Shown here: positions 1 through 8,381 of the stretch, piece by piece | How positions within the stretch are numbered: the first letter of the stretch is position 1 | How the letters are laid out: the number at the start of each line of letters is the position of its first letter | Source: an uncultured Spirochaetaceae bacterium | GTDB lineage: Bacteria; Spirochaetota; Spirochaetia; Treponematales; Treponemataceae | Assembly (NCBI GenBank): GCA_902797055.1 | Contig: CADBRT010000072.1 | Coordinates: forward strand, 1-38,140 | Reading direction: 5' to 3' | DNA length: 38,140 nucleotides | Translations under genes and position numbers: made by a program | The notes under the pieces: model-generated | Databases searched by the model: none | Seen by the model: only the letters and a program-made list of their open reading frames with translations | Told to the model about the DNA's origin: nothing

Positions 1-137
1 TTACTTAGAGAGGAGAATTACCTTCGGTGCGAACATTCCGCTGTCTGCTCAGCAGTGAGTTTCTGAAGAATCCATCAAAAGTCTCGCAACAAATTTACAG
101 GAAAGTCTACACCAAATCTGCCACTGTCGGAAAGCAG

Positions 138-1178
138 CTATCTTCTGCCGAATGCTTCAAGGTTCGACAGACCGCGTTTGAACTGCGGGATTCTGGCACA
201 GGCTGTGGTGTTGAGCGGGGAAGTTTCCCCCCGCTTGAGGAAGTGGTATGCCACTCCAGCAATCATGGCGCCGTTGTCACCGCAGAGCTTGAGCGACGGG
301 AAGATGCAGGTAACCTCTTTGTGTTCGGCAAGCATGGCACGCAGTCTGGAGTTGGCAGCGACACCGCCCCCTGCAACCACCGTGGTCAGCCCCGTATCCT
401 CCACCGCACGCATAAGGCGTGACACCAAGGTGCGGCAGGCTGTCTCCTGAAACGAAGCGGCTATGTTCTCCACCGTCTTTTCGTAGCCGGCGTTTAGGAA
501 CGCATCGGCCTGATGAATGACGGCGGTTTTCAGCCCGCTGAACGACACATCGTAGCGGTGGTCGCCTTTTTTGTCGATTTTCGGAATTGGAAATGAAAAG
601 GCCTTCGGGTCGCCCTTCTGCGCCAGTTTATCGATGATAACACCGCCCGGATATCCCAAATCGTAGTATTTGGAAACCTTGTCAAAGGCTTCCCCCACAC
701 TGTCGTCGATAGTGGTACCTAAGATTTCAAGGCTGTCGAAATCATTCACTTTTGCTATGATGCTGTGGCCGCCGCTCACCAGCAGACCGAGGTACGGATA
801 AGAAATGTCATTTTCAAGGTGCGCCGCGTACATGTGGCCAAGCATGTGATTTACAGCGAAGAACGGTTTGCCAGAAGCCCAAGCCAGCGTTTTTCCGAAG
901 GAAAGCCCCACCAGCAGGGCCCCCATGAGACCCGGCCTGTTGGTGGCGGCAATGGCATCAACATCCGCAAGCGAAAGCCCAGACTGTTCAAGTGCCTGCT
1001 TTACGACAGGCAGAATCCATTCTGCATGCTTGCGGCTAGCAATTTCAGGCACAACACCTTTGTATGCCTGATGGAAAGGAATCTGTGTCGCTACGACATT
1101 ACTCAATATTTTGTGCCCGTCCTCAACAATGGCGCAGGCAGTTTCATCACAAGAACTTTCTATGCCTAAAACCTTCAT
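138..1178 (-). CDS. tsaD: tRNA N6-adenosine threonylcarbamoyltransferase TsaD
   Basis: TsaD transfers the threonylcarbamoyl group from threonylcarbamoyl-AMP to A37 of ANN-decoding tRNAs, in complex with TsaB and TsaE (both encoded near 28.4-29.5 kb here). The 346-aa product has the family N-terminus GIESSCDET, the metal-binding HMLGHMYA segment, SGGHS, and the C-terminal GGGVAANSRLR and CGDNGAMIA motifs, and its length is normal. The open frame extends upstream to 1202, but I chose the ATG at 1176-1178. It begins at the conserved MKVLGIESS and lies 7 nt after a TAGAAT -10 box, so an upstream start would precede transcription. No Shine-Dalgarno is visible. It sits 49 nt after the symporter gene on the same strand but probably has its own promoter. 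Identification is secure; the start is inferred. Confidence 0.96.
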   Translation of the reverse strand: MKVLGIESSCDETACAIVEDGHKILSNVVATQIPFHQAYKGVVPEIASRKHAEWILPVVKQALEQSGLSLADVDAIAATNRPGLMGALLVGLSFGKTLAWASGKPFFAVNHMLGHMYAAHLENDISYPYLGLLVSGGHSIIAKVNDFDSLEILGTTIDDSVGEAFDKVSKYYDLGYPGGVIIDKLAQKGDPKAFSFPIPKIDKKGDHRYDVSFSGLKTAVIHQADAFLNAGYEKTVENIAASFQETACRTLVSRLMRAVEDTGLTTVVAGGGVAANSRLRAMLAEHKEVTCIFPSLKLCGDNGAMIAGVAYHFLKRGETSPLNTTACARIPQFKRGLSNLEAFGRR

Positions 1179-1185
1179 GCGCCAC

Positions 1186-1214
1186 ATTCTACCGCAACAC
1201 AAAAATTAACGCAA
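1186..1214 (-). promoter_or_regulatory. tsaD promoter, leaderless type
   Basis: On the minus strand TTGCGT (1209-1214) is followed after 17 nt by TAGAAT (1186-1191), and the tsaD ATG begins 7 nt further on. The -35 box is weak (three of six matches to TTGACA). The geometry predicts a transcript starting at or next to the start codon. Confidence 0.5.
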
Positions 1215-1227
1215 CGACTCCGCGTTT

Positions 1228-2607
1228 TTAGATAATACCGAGGGAACCGAGCAGAAGGACAGTGAGCAGAACTGGAGCCACAAATTTAATCATAACCACA
1301 TAGAGCGTACGGCGGCTGAAATGCTCTCCGTTCTTTGTCGCCTCCTCTATCATAGACTCAGGCTTTGCGATCCAGCCGATAAGGATACAGGTTCCGATTG
1401 CAACGACAGGCATAAAGATGTTGTTTGACAGATAGTCCACAATGTCCAGAATCTGTGCGTTGGCACCATTCGGCAGTTTCACATCGAAGTAAAGCACGTT
1501 GTAGCCCAGACAGATGATAATGCCAAACACGAGGGCGATTCCTGTCTCGACGACCGTCGCGCGCCTGCGGCTCATGCCGAAGCGGTCTATGAAGCCGGCG
1601 ACAACAGCCTCAAGAACAGACATGGCACTGGTGAGCGCAGCGAACAAAACCATGATGAAGAACACAGCTCCGATGAACTGGCCCGCCACTCCCATCTGCA
1701 AAAACACCTTCGGTATGGCGATGAACATGAGTCCCGGACCACCGGTCATTCCTTCCTTGCCCATAAACACATATACGGCAGGAATAATCATGACACCGGC
1801 AAGGATTGCCACAATTGTGTCAAAGATTTCAATCAGGTTGACGGAACGGATAAGGTTCGACTTGTCCTTATAATAGGAACCATAGGTTACCATAATGCCC
1901 ATCGCCACACTGATGCTGTAGAAAAGCTGTCCCATGGCATCGATGACCACGACGAAAATATCCTTCACGCTCAGGCCCTCGACAGACGGAACAACGAACA
2001 ACTTGAGCCCTTCAAGACCGGTACGCCCCGTTTCCGGGTTCTTTATCGATATGGAGAAAACTGCAATTCCAATGACGAGCACGAACAGGACAGGCATCAG
2101 TATGCGGGAGATAGCTTCAATGCCCTTGTTAACACCGCGGTAGATGACGAATGCGACAGCCATCAGGAAGATGAAGTCGAAGATAATCGGTTCATACTGC
2201 CCTGTTATGAAGCCGGAAAAATATCCGTCGGCGGCAGCATCCACCCCGTGGCCGGTCAGAAATGCAATCATGTACTTGAGAACCCAACCGCCGATTATGC
2301 AGTAATACGGCAGAATCAGAAACGGAACCAACGCGGAAAAACCGCCGACCCAACTGAACTTCTTGTTTATCTTACCGTACGCGGTCAGTGAACTCTGCTT
2401 GGTCTTCCTTCCGAGGGCAACCTCCGTAAACAGCAAAGTAAAGCCGAACGTGAGCGCCAGCACGACATAAATGGCAAGGAACAGACCTCCCCCGTCCTTT
2501 GCGGCAAGATACGGGAAACGCCAAATGTTTCCCAGTCCGATTGCGCTGCCGGCAGCGGCAAGCACAAAACCAATTGAATTAGAAAAAGAATTTCTTTTTG
2601 CAGTCAT
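1228..2607 (-). CDS. sodium:neurotransmitter symporter family (SNF/NSS) amino-acid transporter
   Basis: Inner-membrane sodium-coupled importer of the NSS (SLC6) family, whose bacterial members such as LeuT, TnaT and MhsT carry hydrophobic amino acids. The 459-aa protein has the unwound TM1 signature GSAIGLGNIWRFPY at residues 20-33 and a second family motif around FTEVALGRKTK. About 11-12 hydrophobic segments follow, with a short C-terminal tail ending in a final helix. The gene begins 14 nt after the upstream symporter gene ends, with a GAGGGTG ribosome site about 6-7 nt before the ATG, so the two are probably co-transcribed. Substrate cannot be read from the sequence; an amino acid is the likely class. 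Confidence 0.93.
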   Translation of the reverse strand: MTAKRNSFSNSIGFVLAAAGSAIGLGNIWRFPYLAAKDGGGLFLAIYVVLALTFGFTLLFTEVALGRKTKQSSLTAYGKINKKFSWVGGFSALVPFLILPYYCIIGGWVLKYMIAFLTGHGVDAAADGYFSGFITGQYEPIIFDFIFLMAVAFVIYRGVNKGIEAISRILMPVLFVLVIGIAVFSISIKNPETGRTGLEGLKLFVVPSVEGLSVKDIFVVVIDAMGQLFYSISVAMGIMVTYGSYYKDKSNLIRSVNLIEIFDTIVAILAGVMIIPAVYVFMGKEGMTGGPGLMFIAIPKVFLQMGVAGQFIGAVFFIMVLFAALTSAMSVLEAVVAGFIDRFGMSRRRATVVETGIALVFGIIICLGYNVLYFDVKLPNGANAQILDIVDYLSNNIFMPVVAIGTCILIGWIAKPESMIEEATKNGEHFSRRTLYVVMIKFVAPVLLTVLLLGSLGII

Positions 2608-2621
2608 ATATACACCCTCAT

Positions 2622-4187
2622 TTAATTTTCTTTATCATCAGTCAGAACATCGCGTGCAGGAACGCGGACAGTCCTGTCATAGCACTGGAACATGGCGTCC
2701 ACACCGTCAGGTGTTGTTCCCTGTGTCAGAAGGCTGACGAGCGGGACGACCACGAGGGACGAAAGCATGGTGAAAACGCCGGAATAGAGAGAATTCTTAA
2801 AGATGAATCCCAGAACTCCCCCGCTCACGTGGAGCCAGCCGAGAGAAATACACAGCTGGCACAGCATGACGACTGTGCCGAACACAAACCCCGTCGCCAC
2901 AGCGGCGCGGCTCACCTTTTTCCAGTACAAGCCGTACAGGAACGGGGCAAGGAAGGCACCGGAGAGCGCACCCCATGAAATGCCCATCAGCTGCGCGATG
3001 AACGTGACGCGGCTTTTTGCCTGAACAATTGCAATGACCGCAGAGATGATGATAAATACGGCAACAAAACACCGCAGAACGACCATATTCTGCTTTTCTG
3101 CCAGCTTTCGCTTTTTGAACGCCCCGATAAAGTCCAGCGTGAGCGTTGAACTTGAAGTCAGGACAAGAGAAGAAAGCGTTGACATGGACGCAGAAAGAAC
3201 AAGGATAAGCACGACAGCAATCAAAAGGTCGGAAAGACCTGAAAGCATAGTCGGAACAACGGAGTCAAACCCCTGTGCGCTGACCACTTCCTGCGTTGTG
3301 AACAGCCGTCCGAAACCGCCCAAGAAATAGCATCCGCCGGCAACCACCACCGCAAAGAAGGTGGAAATTCCCGTACCGATTTTTATGGAATCCTCGTTCT
3401 TTATGGCATAGAACTTGCCGACCATCTGGGGCAGTCCCCACGTTCCCAAAGAGGTAAGCAGGACAACCACAAGCAGATACAGCGGCTGCGGGCCGAAGAA
3501 AGAAACATATCCGCCGGAAAGCTCCCCGCAGTCAATCTTGGACATTGCGACAAGGGACTGCATGAAACCGCCGTGCTTTGCAAGCACTGCGCCGATGACA
3601 GCGACAATGCCTACCAGCATGATGATTCCCTGTATGAAGTCGTTTACAGCGGTCGCCATGTAACCGCCGACAATCACATAGACGGCAGTCAGCACAGCCA
3701 TAACCACGACACAGACGGCGTAATCCACATTGAAAGCCATGCGGAACAAGCGAGAAAGACCGTTGAAAAGCGATGCTGTGTACGGAATCAGAAAGAGGAA
3801 GGTTATCGCAGAAGCCGCAATCTTGAGTGCAACAGAATCATAGCGGGTGCCGAAGAAATCCGGCATAGTGCGGGAGCCCAGATGCTGGGTCATGATTCTC
3901 GTCCGTCTCCCCAGGATAACCCACGGCATGAGGGAACCGATGAAGGCATTTCCCAGTCCTATCCACGTAGAAGCAACGCCGAAACTCCAGCCGAACTGTC
4001 CGGCATAGCCGACAAATATTACCGCTGAAAAATACGATGTACCGTAGGCAAAAGCCGTAAGCCACGGCCCTACAGAGCGTCCGCCGAGCACGAACCCATT
4101 GACATCAGTGCTCTGCCTGCGGCAGATGATGCCGACGCAGATAAACACCGCAAAAAATACAATTAATAAAGCAACCTTTATAAACAT
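2622..4187 (-). CDS. sodium:solute symporter family (SSS) transporter
   Basis: Inner-membrane sodium-coupled transporter of the SSS (SLC5) family, which includes PutP, PanF and SglT. The 521-aa product has an N-terminal helix, then the family-typical block GRSVGPWLTAFAYGTSYFSA near residues 36-55, and about 13 hydrophobic segments in total. The open frame continues to 4232, but that extension overlaps the end of the preceding gene. The ATG at 4185-4187 (MFIKVALL) is better: it lies 6 nt after a CATAAT -10 box, and the protein then starts just before TM1. An AGGA lies only 2 nt from the ATG, too close for a normal ribosome site. The substrate is not predictable. First of two symporters in tandem. 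Confidence 0.92.
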   Translation of the reverse strand: MFIKVALLIVFFAVFICVGIICRRQSTDVNGFVLGGRSVGPWLTAFAYGTSYFSAVIFVGYAGQFGWSFGVASTWIGLGNAFIGSLMPWVILGRRTRIMTQHLGSRTMPDFFGTRYDSVALKIAASAITFLFLIPYTASLFNGLSRLFRMAFNVDYAVCVVVMAVLTAVYVIVGGYMATAVNDFIQGIIMLVGIVAVIGAVLAKHGGFMQSLVAMSKIDCGELSGGYVSFFGPQPLYLLVVVLLTSLGTWGLPQMVGKFYAIKNEDSIKIGTGISTFFAVVVAGGCYFLGGFGRLFTTQEVVSAQGFDSVVPTMLSGLSDLLIAVVLILVLSASMSTLSSLVLTSSSTLTLDFIGAFKKRKLAEKQNMVVLRCFVAVFIIISAVIAIVQAKSRVTFIAQLMGISWGALSGAFLAPFLYGLYWKKVSRAAVATGFVFGTVVMLCQLCISLGWLHVSGGVLGFIFKNSLYSGVFTMLSSLVVVPLVSLLTQGTTPDGVDAMFQCYDRTVRVPARDVLTDDKEN

Positions 4188-4193
4188 TTTCCT

Positions 4194-4222
4194 ATTATGC
4201 CATGTACACGTCTCAGTGTCTA
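4194..4222 (-). promoter_or_regulatory. SSS symporter promoter, leaderless type
   Basis: Minus-strand TAGACA (4217-4222), a 17-nt spacer, CATAAT (4194-4199), then 6 nt to the ATG at 4187. The -35 box overlaps the last codons of the upstream beta-propeller gene. A start 7 nt after the -10 box coincides with the A of the ATG. Confidence 0.6.
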
Positions 4223-5265
4223 GACAACGCAATGCTGTATAGCTCTACGTTGGCGTCCTGAAAATTGGAAAAGCACAGCCATGTGCCGTCTGGGGACAGG
4301 GCAAGACCGGTCGGCTGGTTGCCGCCACAGAGTGTTTCGTGCAGGGTTCCGCTGACGGTGTCAAAGACGAGCACCCGTCCGTTGACAGGACTCCGCTTGG
4401 TGTAGTCTTCCTTGTTGTTGGGGCCCCGACAGGAAACAAAGAGCCACCGGTCATTGCGTAAAGCGATGGTGTTAGGGTTGTTGAAAACCTTCCAGGTGCC
4501 TGTCACGTTGAAGGCCGTCAAGTCTACGGTATAGACACAGGCATGGTACATATCGCTGATGTAGGCGGCTGTCTCTGCCGTATTGACAGCAATATGGCGC
4601 ATGGCAGCGTTTTCGATACAAATAGAATCCAGCGGTTTCCCAGTGGCTGTGTCGAACTTCTGGATTTCGCCGCCGTCAAAGCACAGCACGATAATTTCTT
4701 TGCCGCCGTTTACAAACGCCAGTCCGCGAGGGGCGGCTGCGGTTGTGAGTTTTCTGACTACGGTTCCGCTGTCGTAATCAATCAGGCTGACATCGTTTGA
4801 AACCCAATTTGAGACGGCAAGCAGCTGCTTTTCACCGCTCCATGCGATGAACTTGGACCACGTTCCTCCCGTCGGGATTTCCCGCTTATAGGTAAAGTTC
4901 GGATAGCAGTATTCGTATTCATAGATATATCCACTCGTCATCTGGGAGACAAAGAAAGCATTTTTTTCTTCAATAAAGAGCCCTTCCGCAAACCCCAGTT
5001 CCTTAGCGCGGGGCGGACTTACCAGTTCCGCCGTTTTGTCTTTCGTGATGTCCAGCACATGGAACCCCTCGCCATCCAAAAGCGGCAGGACAATGCACTT
5101 GCAGTCGGGAGAAAACAAAACCTGCTTGGGCTGCCTGCCGCAGCAATAAGTTCCTTCTTTTTGCAGGACAAGGGTTTCTTCTGCGGCAAATGACGAGGCA
5201 TCGCAGAAAACAAATGCCATGCAGGCAAGTGCCGCAAATTTCTGTATCTTCAATAGCACATTCAT
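4213..5265 (-). CDS. secreted YncE-like beta-propeller protein
   Basis: A 350-aa exported protein. Residues 1-27 form a signal peptide, with a lysine-containing n-region, a hydrophobic stretch and SSFAA before the mature EETLVLQ. The rest is a series of short repeats of the 7-bladed beta-propeller type seen in YncE and 40-residue YVTN proteins, for example LAVSNWVSNDVSLID, AAYISDMYHACVYTVD and the last blade GLALSPDGTWLCFSN. Such proteins are periplasmic or surface binding scaffolds; no catalytic residues can be assigned. It lies upstream of two sodium symporters on the same strand and diverges from an alpha/beta hydrolase. The start is supported by a promoter whose -10 box ends 6 nt before the ATG. 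Confidence 0.8.
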   Translation of the reverse strand: MNVLLKIQKFAALACMAFVFCDASSFAAEETLVLQKEGTYCCGRQPKQVLFSPDCKCIVLPLLDGEGFHVLDITKDKTAELVSPPRAKELGFAEGLFIEEKNAFFVSQMTSGYIYEYEYCYPNFTYKREIPTGGTWSKFIAWSGEKQLLAVSNWVSNDVSLIDYDSGTVVRKLTTAAAPRGLAFVNGGKEIIVLCFDGGEIQKFDTATGKPLDSICIENAAMRHIAVNTAETAAYISDMYHACVYTVDLTAFNVTGTWKVFNNPNTIALRNDRWLFVSCRGPNNKEDYTKRSPVNGRVLVFDTVSGTLHETLCGGNQPTGLALSPDGTWLCFSNFQDANVELYSIALSRH

Positions 5266-5271
5266 GACAGA

Positions 5272-5300
5272 ATCTTACAGGCAAATGACGATTTTGTCAT
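5272..5300 (-). promoter_or_regulatory. beta-propeller gene promoter, leaderless type
   Basis: Minus-strand ATGACA (5295-5300, one mismatch to TTGACA), a 17-nt spacer, TAAGAT (5272-5277), then 6 nt (TCTGTC) to the ATG at 5265. No Shine-Dalgarno is present in those 6 nt. Confidence 0.65.
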
Positions 5301-5343
5301 ATAAATTCGGTTTACGCTACTCGCAATTTTGGGCGCAGTGTCG

Positions 5344-5358
5344 TATAGTAAAGGAATG
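5344..5358 (+). promoter_or_regulatory. alpha/beta hydrolase -10 box and leaderless start
   Basis: TATAGT at 5344-5349 is followed by 6 nt (AAAGGA) and the ATG at 5356. I see no clear -35 hexamer at 16-18 nt. AAAGGA abuts the ATG, too close for a normal ribosome site. Divergent from the promoter at 5272-5300. Confidence 0.5.
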
Positions 5359-6156
5359 ACGATAAATACGGGTACACATACTGAAATCACGAAGATACAG
5401 ATTGACGGCTCACAGGGCAAGCTTTCCGCCATTGTGCAGAAACCGCAGACAAAGCCCGGTGAAAAAATACCGATGGTTCTGTTGTTCCACGGTTTTTCTT
5501 CAAACAAACAGGATATCATTATCAGTACCCTTGCGGACAAACTTTCAGCGAAAGGCATCGCTTCCATCCGGATTGACTTCAACGGCCATGGAGAAAGCGA
5601 GGGCGCATTCTACAAGATGACGGTTTTGAACGAAATTGAAGACGCGAAAAAGACGCTGAACTATGCAAAAACGCTGAATTACGTTAGTTCCGTCTCAGTT
5701 GCGGGTCATTCCCAAGGCGGTGTCGTTGCCAGCATGCTGGCGGGAACCGCCGGTGAAGAACAAATACAGAGCGCAGTGCTACTCGCCCCTGCAGCAGTCC
5801 TGCGGGACGATGCCATACGAGGGCAGACCTTCGGCGTCATGTACGACCCGTTCAACCCGCCGGAAAAAATACAGCTCGGCGAAAATTTTTTTCTTGGCGG
5901 CGACTATGTCCGGACAGCCTTTACCCTGCCCATCTATGAAACTGCGCGAAAGTATACCGGCCCCGTCTGCCTGATTCACGGAACAGGCGACAGAGTGGTG
6001 CCCTACACTTACAGCGAACACTACCACGAACTCTACAAAAACAGCACAGTTCATCTCCTGCCAAAAGCAGACCACGGCTTTTCGCAGGACTTGCAGGAAG
6101 CAACGAACATTGCCGTTGATTTTCTCGCGGAAACAACAGGCACTGCATTGATTTAG
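5356..6156 (+). CDS. alpha/beta hydrolase (serine esterase type)
   Basis: A 266-aa single-domain alpha/beta-hydrolase without signal peptide, so probably cytoplasmic. It has the oxyanion segment LLFHGFSSNK (His45-Gly46), the nucleophile elbow GHSQGG with Ser119, Asp212 in GTGDRVVPY and His240 in ADHGFSQD: a complete catalytic triad in the expected order. The pattern resembles the cinnamoyl/feruloyl-esterase and BAAT-like branch of gut bacteria, but the substrate is a guess. The frame can be extended to a TTG at 5329; that start would precede the likely transcription start, so the ATG at 5356 is used. It converges on msrA with a 14-nt gap. Confidence 0.88.
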   Translation: MTINTGTHTEITKIQIDGSQGKLSAIVQKPQTKPGEKIPMVLLFHGFSSNKQDIIISTLADKLSAKGIASIRIDFNGHGESEGAFYKMTVLNEIEDAKKTLNYAKTLNYVSSVSVAGHSQGGVVASMLAGTAGEEQIQSAVLLAPAAVLRDDAIRGQTFGVMYDPFNPPEKIQLGENFFLGGDYVRTAFTLPIYETARKYTGPVCLIHGTGDRVVPYTYSEHYHELYKNSTVHLLPKADHGFSQDLQEATNIAVDFLAETTGTALI

Positions 6157-6170
6157 AAACTGGGAATAAC

Positions 6171-6668
6171 TCAAGCCTTTGAAGCAAGTTTGAACAATGA
6201 CGGCTTTATATGGCAGTAGCCGCCGGGGTTTTTATCAAGATATTTTTGATGGTATTCCTCTGCGGTGTAAAAGTTTTTCAACGGCAAGACCTCGACAGCC
6301 AGTTTAGCACCGATTTTTTCTTCTTGCTTCCTGACAACAGCGGCAACAGCCGGCAGAAGGAACTCATCGGCATAATAGATGCCCGTTCGGTACTGTTCAC
6401 CTTCATCTTCCCCCTGTTTGTTTACCGAGACTGGATCGATTATCATAAAGTAATAATCAAGCAGTTTTTCAATGGAAATTCGGCTTTCATCGAAGTCAAT
6501 CTTCACAGTTTCCGCATGTCCGGAATGATGATGCTTGACATCTTCATAGGAAGGGTTTTCCGTATTCCCGTTGGCATAGCCCGTCTGCGTGGACAAAACG
6601 CCGTCAAATTGGTCAAAGAACTTTTGTGTTCCCCAGAAACAGCCTGCAGCAAGATAAATCGTCGCCAT
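6171..6668 (-). CDS. msrA: peptide-methionine (S)-S-oxide reductase MsrA
   Basis: Reduces the S-epimer of methionine sulfoxide in proteins and free methionine. The 165-aa protein carries the active-site GCFWG with catalytic Cys10, then TGYANG, NPSYEDV and SGHAETV, and a second cysteine near the C-terminus in GGYCHIKP that could act in resolution. There is no MsrB fusion. The usual VCxGxTGHAE segment reads VKHHHSGHAE here, a local oddity. The ATG overlaps by one base the TAA of a decayed metQ copy (TAATG), and its Shine-Dalgarno AAGGAGT lies inside the last codons of that relic. This suggests former translational coupling to a methionine-binding lipoprotein. Confidence 0.95.
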   Translation of the reverse strand: MATIYLAAGCFWGTQKFFDQFDGVLSTQTGYANGNTENPSYEDVKHHHSGHAETVKIDFDESRISIEKLLDYYFMIIDPVSVNKQGEDEGEQYRTGIYYADEFLLPAVAAVVRKQEEKIGAKLAVEVLPLKNFYTAEEYHQKYLDKNPGGYCHIKPSLFKLASKA

Positions 6669-6935
6669 TACTTGTACTCCTTGAGTTCATCTATCTCCCA
6701 ACCGACCGGCTGGAAAAATCCGCCGTACGGATTATTACAGCAGTCACATCAGCCTTCAGTTTTATAATTCCTGCAAAATCTAAAAGTTTCAATGCACGAC
6801 CATCGTTCGCAGCCTCGTTCGGGATTGCAATTATATCCCCCGGCTTCAGCTGATTTTTTGATGAATATTTTGTCACGGATTTCCCGCCGGAACACCCGCA
6901 TGGTACTGAGTGTATAAAAATTGTGAACAACAGTC
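6668..6935 (-). pseudogene. decayed metQ-like methionine-binding lipoprotein gene
   Basis: Three pieces of a MetQ-type gene remain in order. First is a hydrophobic stretch ending in VPCGCSGGK, like a signal peptide and lipobox. Second, in the frame closing at 6691, is QLKPGDIIAIPNEAANDG followed by ALKLLDFAGIIKLK, which aligns with ELKQGSVVAIPNDVTNGG and AIKVLEAAGLIKLN of the intact MetQ at 11153-11998. Third, in a different frame, is GWEIDELKEYK then TAA (6668-6670), matching the intact C-terminus GWDIDELKGYK. About 90 residues are missing between pieces one and two and about 100 between two and three. With internal deletions and a frame change it cannot encode a working binding protein. The divergence from the intact copy argues for an old paralogue rather than a recent duplication. 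Confidence 0.85.
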
Positions 6936-6997
6936 CAATATATTTTTCCGCTAGCCGATTATACACGAAACCTATTACAGGACATAAAAAAACAGTA

Positions 6998-7027
6998 TTA
7001 GTCAGGACAGGGCAAAAATGATATAAC
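6998..7027 (+). promoter_or_regulatory. probable promoter of the amidohydrolase gene
   Basis: TTAGTC (6998-7003), an 18-nt spacer, then TATAAC (7022-7027), 23 nt before the ATG at 7051. A GGGG ribosome site precedes the ATG by 6 nt. The -35 box is a poor match. Confidence 0.35.
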
Positions 7028-7050
7028 ACTTTCAACTTCATGGGGTTTAT

Positions 7051-8247
7051 ATGCATGATAAAAAGAACTATTTAAAAAAAGTATACACATTTGCACAGGA
7101 ACAATTCGATTACATGGTAAAGCTGCGGCGGGACTTCCACGCACACCCAGAACTGGGACTGCAGGAATACCGCACAGCGAGTGTAATCGAGCATGAACTT
7201 GATGACATGCACATCAGCCATAAAAGAATAGGTTCAACAGGTATTCTTGGCATTATTCACGGCACATCAGCAGCAAAAGGAAAAACGATTCTGCTTAGGG
7301 CGGACATCGATGCCCTGCCCCTTCAGGAACAAAACGATATTTTATTCCGCTCGCAAAACGACGGAATCATGCACGCATGCGGACATGATGTCCACACAGC
7401 AAGTCTGCTGGGTGCTGCAAAAATACTTTCTTCCATGAAAAAAAATTTTTCAGGTGAAATACGGTTGGTATTCCAGCCGGCAGAAGAAATAGGACGGGGT
7501 GCAAAAGAATTCCTCGCCGCAGGTGTCCTTGAGCATGTTAACAGGACATTCGGTCTGCATTCGGCACCGGACTTGAAGGTAGGAATCATCGGTGTAAAGC
7601 CGGGACTGAATAATGCCTCTGTTGACCAGTTCAAAATAAATATAAAGGGGAAATCAAGCCATGTCTGCGCACCGCACTTGGGAATTGATGCGCTGTATAT
7701 TGCAAGCCAGATTGTCGTTTCCCTGCAGGGAATTGTCACAAGACTTTCATCCCCGGTCGAACCTATCATTATAGGGGTCGGAAAACTGAATGCAGGAACA
7801 GCGTATAATGCACTAGCAGAACATGCTGCATTGGAAGGAACAACACGGACAGTTTCTCCGCAGGCACGCAGTTTTGTAAAAGAGCAGGTCACCAAAACAG
7901 CGGAAAGCATTTCTTCTCTGTACGGCGGGACAGCACAAATTGAATGGAATGATTTTACACCGCCGCTTCTGAACGATGCGGAAGTGACACATGAAGTCAA
8001 AGAACTTGCTGACGAACTGTTCGGTACAGGACATACGACAGATTCAAGGGAAGTTTCTTTGAGCGGAGATAATTTTGCAGAGTTCAACCAGACTGTTCCC
8101 GGAGCGTATGCATATATTGGAACTTCAAATCCGCAGAAAGAAGAAACGCAGAATCCGCTCCACAGCGTACGCTTCAATGTCGACGAGGACTGTCTTTTAT
8201 ACGGCAGTTCGCTCTATGCGGCCTATGCACTTTCCCAGCTCGCATGA
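7051..8247 (+). CDS. M20D-family amidohydrolase (N-acyl-amino-acid deacylase type)
   Basis: Cytoplasmic metal-dependent hydrolase of the M20D/amidohydrolase family, whose members cleave N-acyl groups from amino acids (hippurate hydrolase, N-acetyl-diaminopimelate deacetylase, IAA-amino-acid hydrolases, YxeP). The 398-aa length is typical. Visible metal-site motifs are RADIDALPLQE, MHACGHDVHTA (Cys110, His112) and QPAEEIGRGAKE, plus the substrate-domain histidine in HSAPD and a conserved C-terminal histidine in NPLHSV. It opens a plus-strand group that includes MetNIQ, and related deacylases are found beside sulfur-amino-acid ABC transporters in Firmicutes. A role in freeing methionine or another amino acid from an N-acyl form is therefore reasonable, but inferred. 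Confidence 0.9.
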   Translation: MHDKKNYLKKVYTFAQEQFDYMVKLRRDFHAHPELGLQEYRTASVIEHELDDMHISHKRIGSTGILGIIHGTSAAKGKTILLRADIDALPLQEQNDILFRSQNDGIMHACGHDVHTASLLGAAKILSSMKKNFSGEIRLVFQPAEEIGRGAKEFLAAGVLEHVNRTFGLHSAPDLKVGIIGVKPGLNNASVDQFKINIKGKSSHVCAPHLGIDALYIASQIVVSLQGIVTRLSSPVEPIIIGVGKLNAGTAYNALAEHAALEGTTRTVSPQARSFVKEQVTKTAESISSLYGGTAQIEWNDFTPPLLNDAEVTHEVKELADELFGTGHTTDSREVSLSGDNFAEFNQTVPGAYAYIGTSNPQKEETQNPLHSVRFNVDEDCLLYGSSLYAAYALSQLA

Positions 8248-8302
8248 AGAATCTCGGAAAGTCCTATAGATTTTTCCTATTACCAACCATAAAAAACATA
8301 TA

Positions 8303-8332
8303 TTATCCAAAGCTATAAAAAAAATATATAAC
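8303..8332 (+). promoter_or_regulatory. possible promoter upstream of hydroxyacid dehydrogenase
   Basis: The 134-nt gap after the amidohydrolase is AT-rich, with TTATCC (8303-8308), 18 nt, and TATAAC (8327-8332), about 50 nt before the ATG. No SAM- or T-box-like structure is evident, and no clear terminator separates the two genes. Confidence 0.3.
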
Positions 8333-8381
8333 CTAGTCATTGAGTTGCAAACGTGAGCCCAAACAAAGACGGAGGTTATAG

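Noticed and set aside
1..137. Left edge of the window
   Set aside because: Only shadow frames are present; no credible gene, terminator or RNA is visible downstream of tsaD.
335..352. TGGCACG on the plus strand inside tsaD, resembling a sigma-54 -24 box
   Set aside because: The -12 half (TTGC) is absent at the required spacing, and no gene follows on that strand.
5262..5358. Lipobox in the beta-propeller protein (FVFC at residues 18-21)
   Set aside because: The residues before Cys21 do not fit the L-[AS]-[GA]-C pattern, and a normal signal-peptidase site follows at SSFAA.
7323..8177. Long minus-strand open frame (284 codons) opposite the amidohydrolase gene
   Set aside because: It is the antisense shadow of a well-conserved M20 gene; its translation is Ser/Cys-rich with no motifs, ribosome site or promoter.
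8248..8381. SAM or T-box riboswitch upstream of the methionine transporter group
   Set aside because: The 134-nt gap is AT-rich with no conserved S-box core, no T-box sequence and no terminator hairpin.
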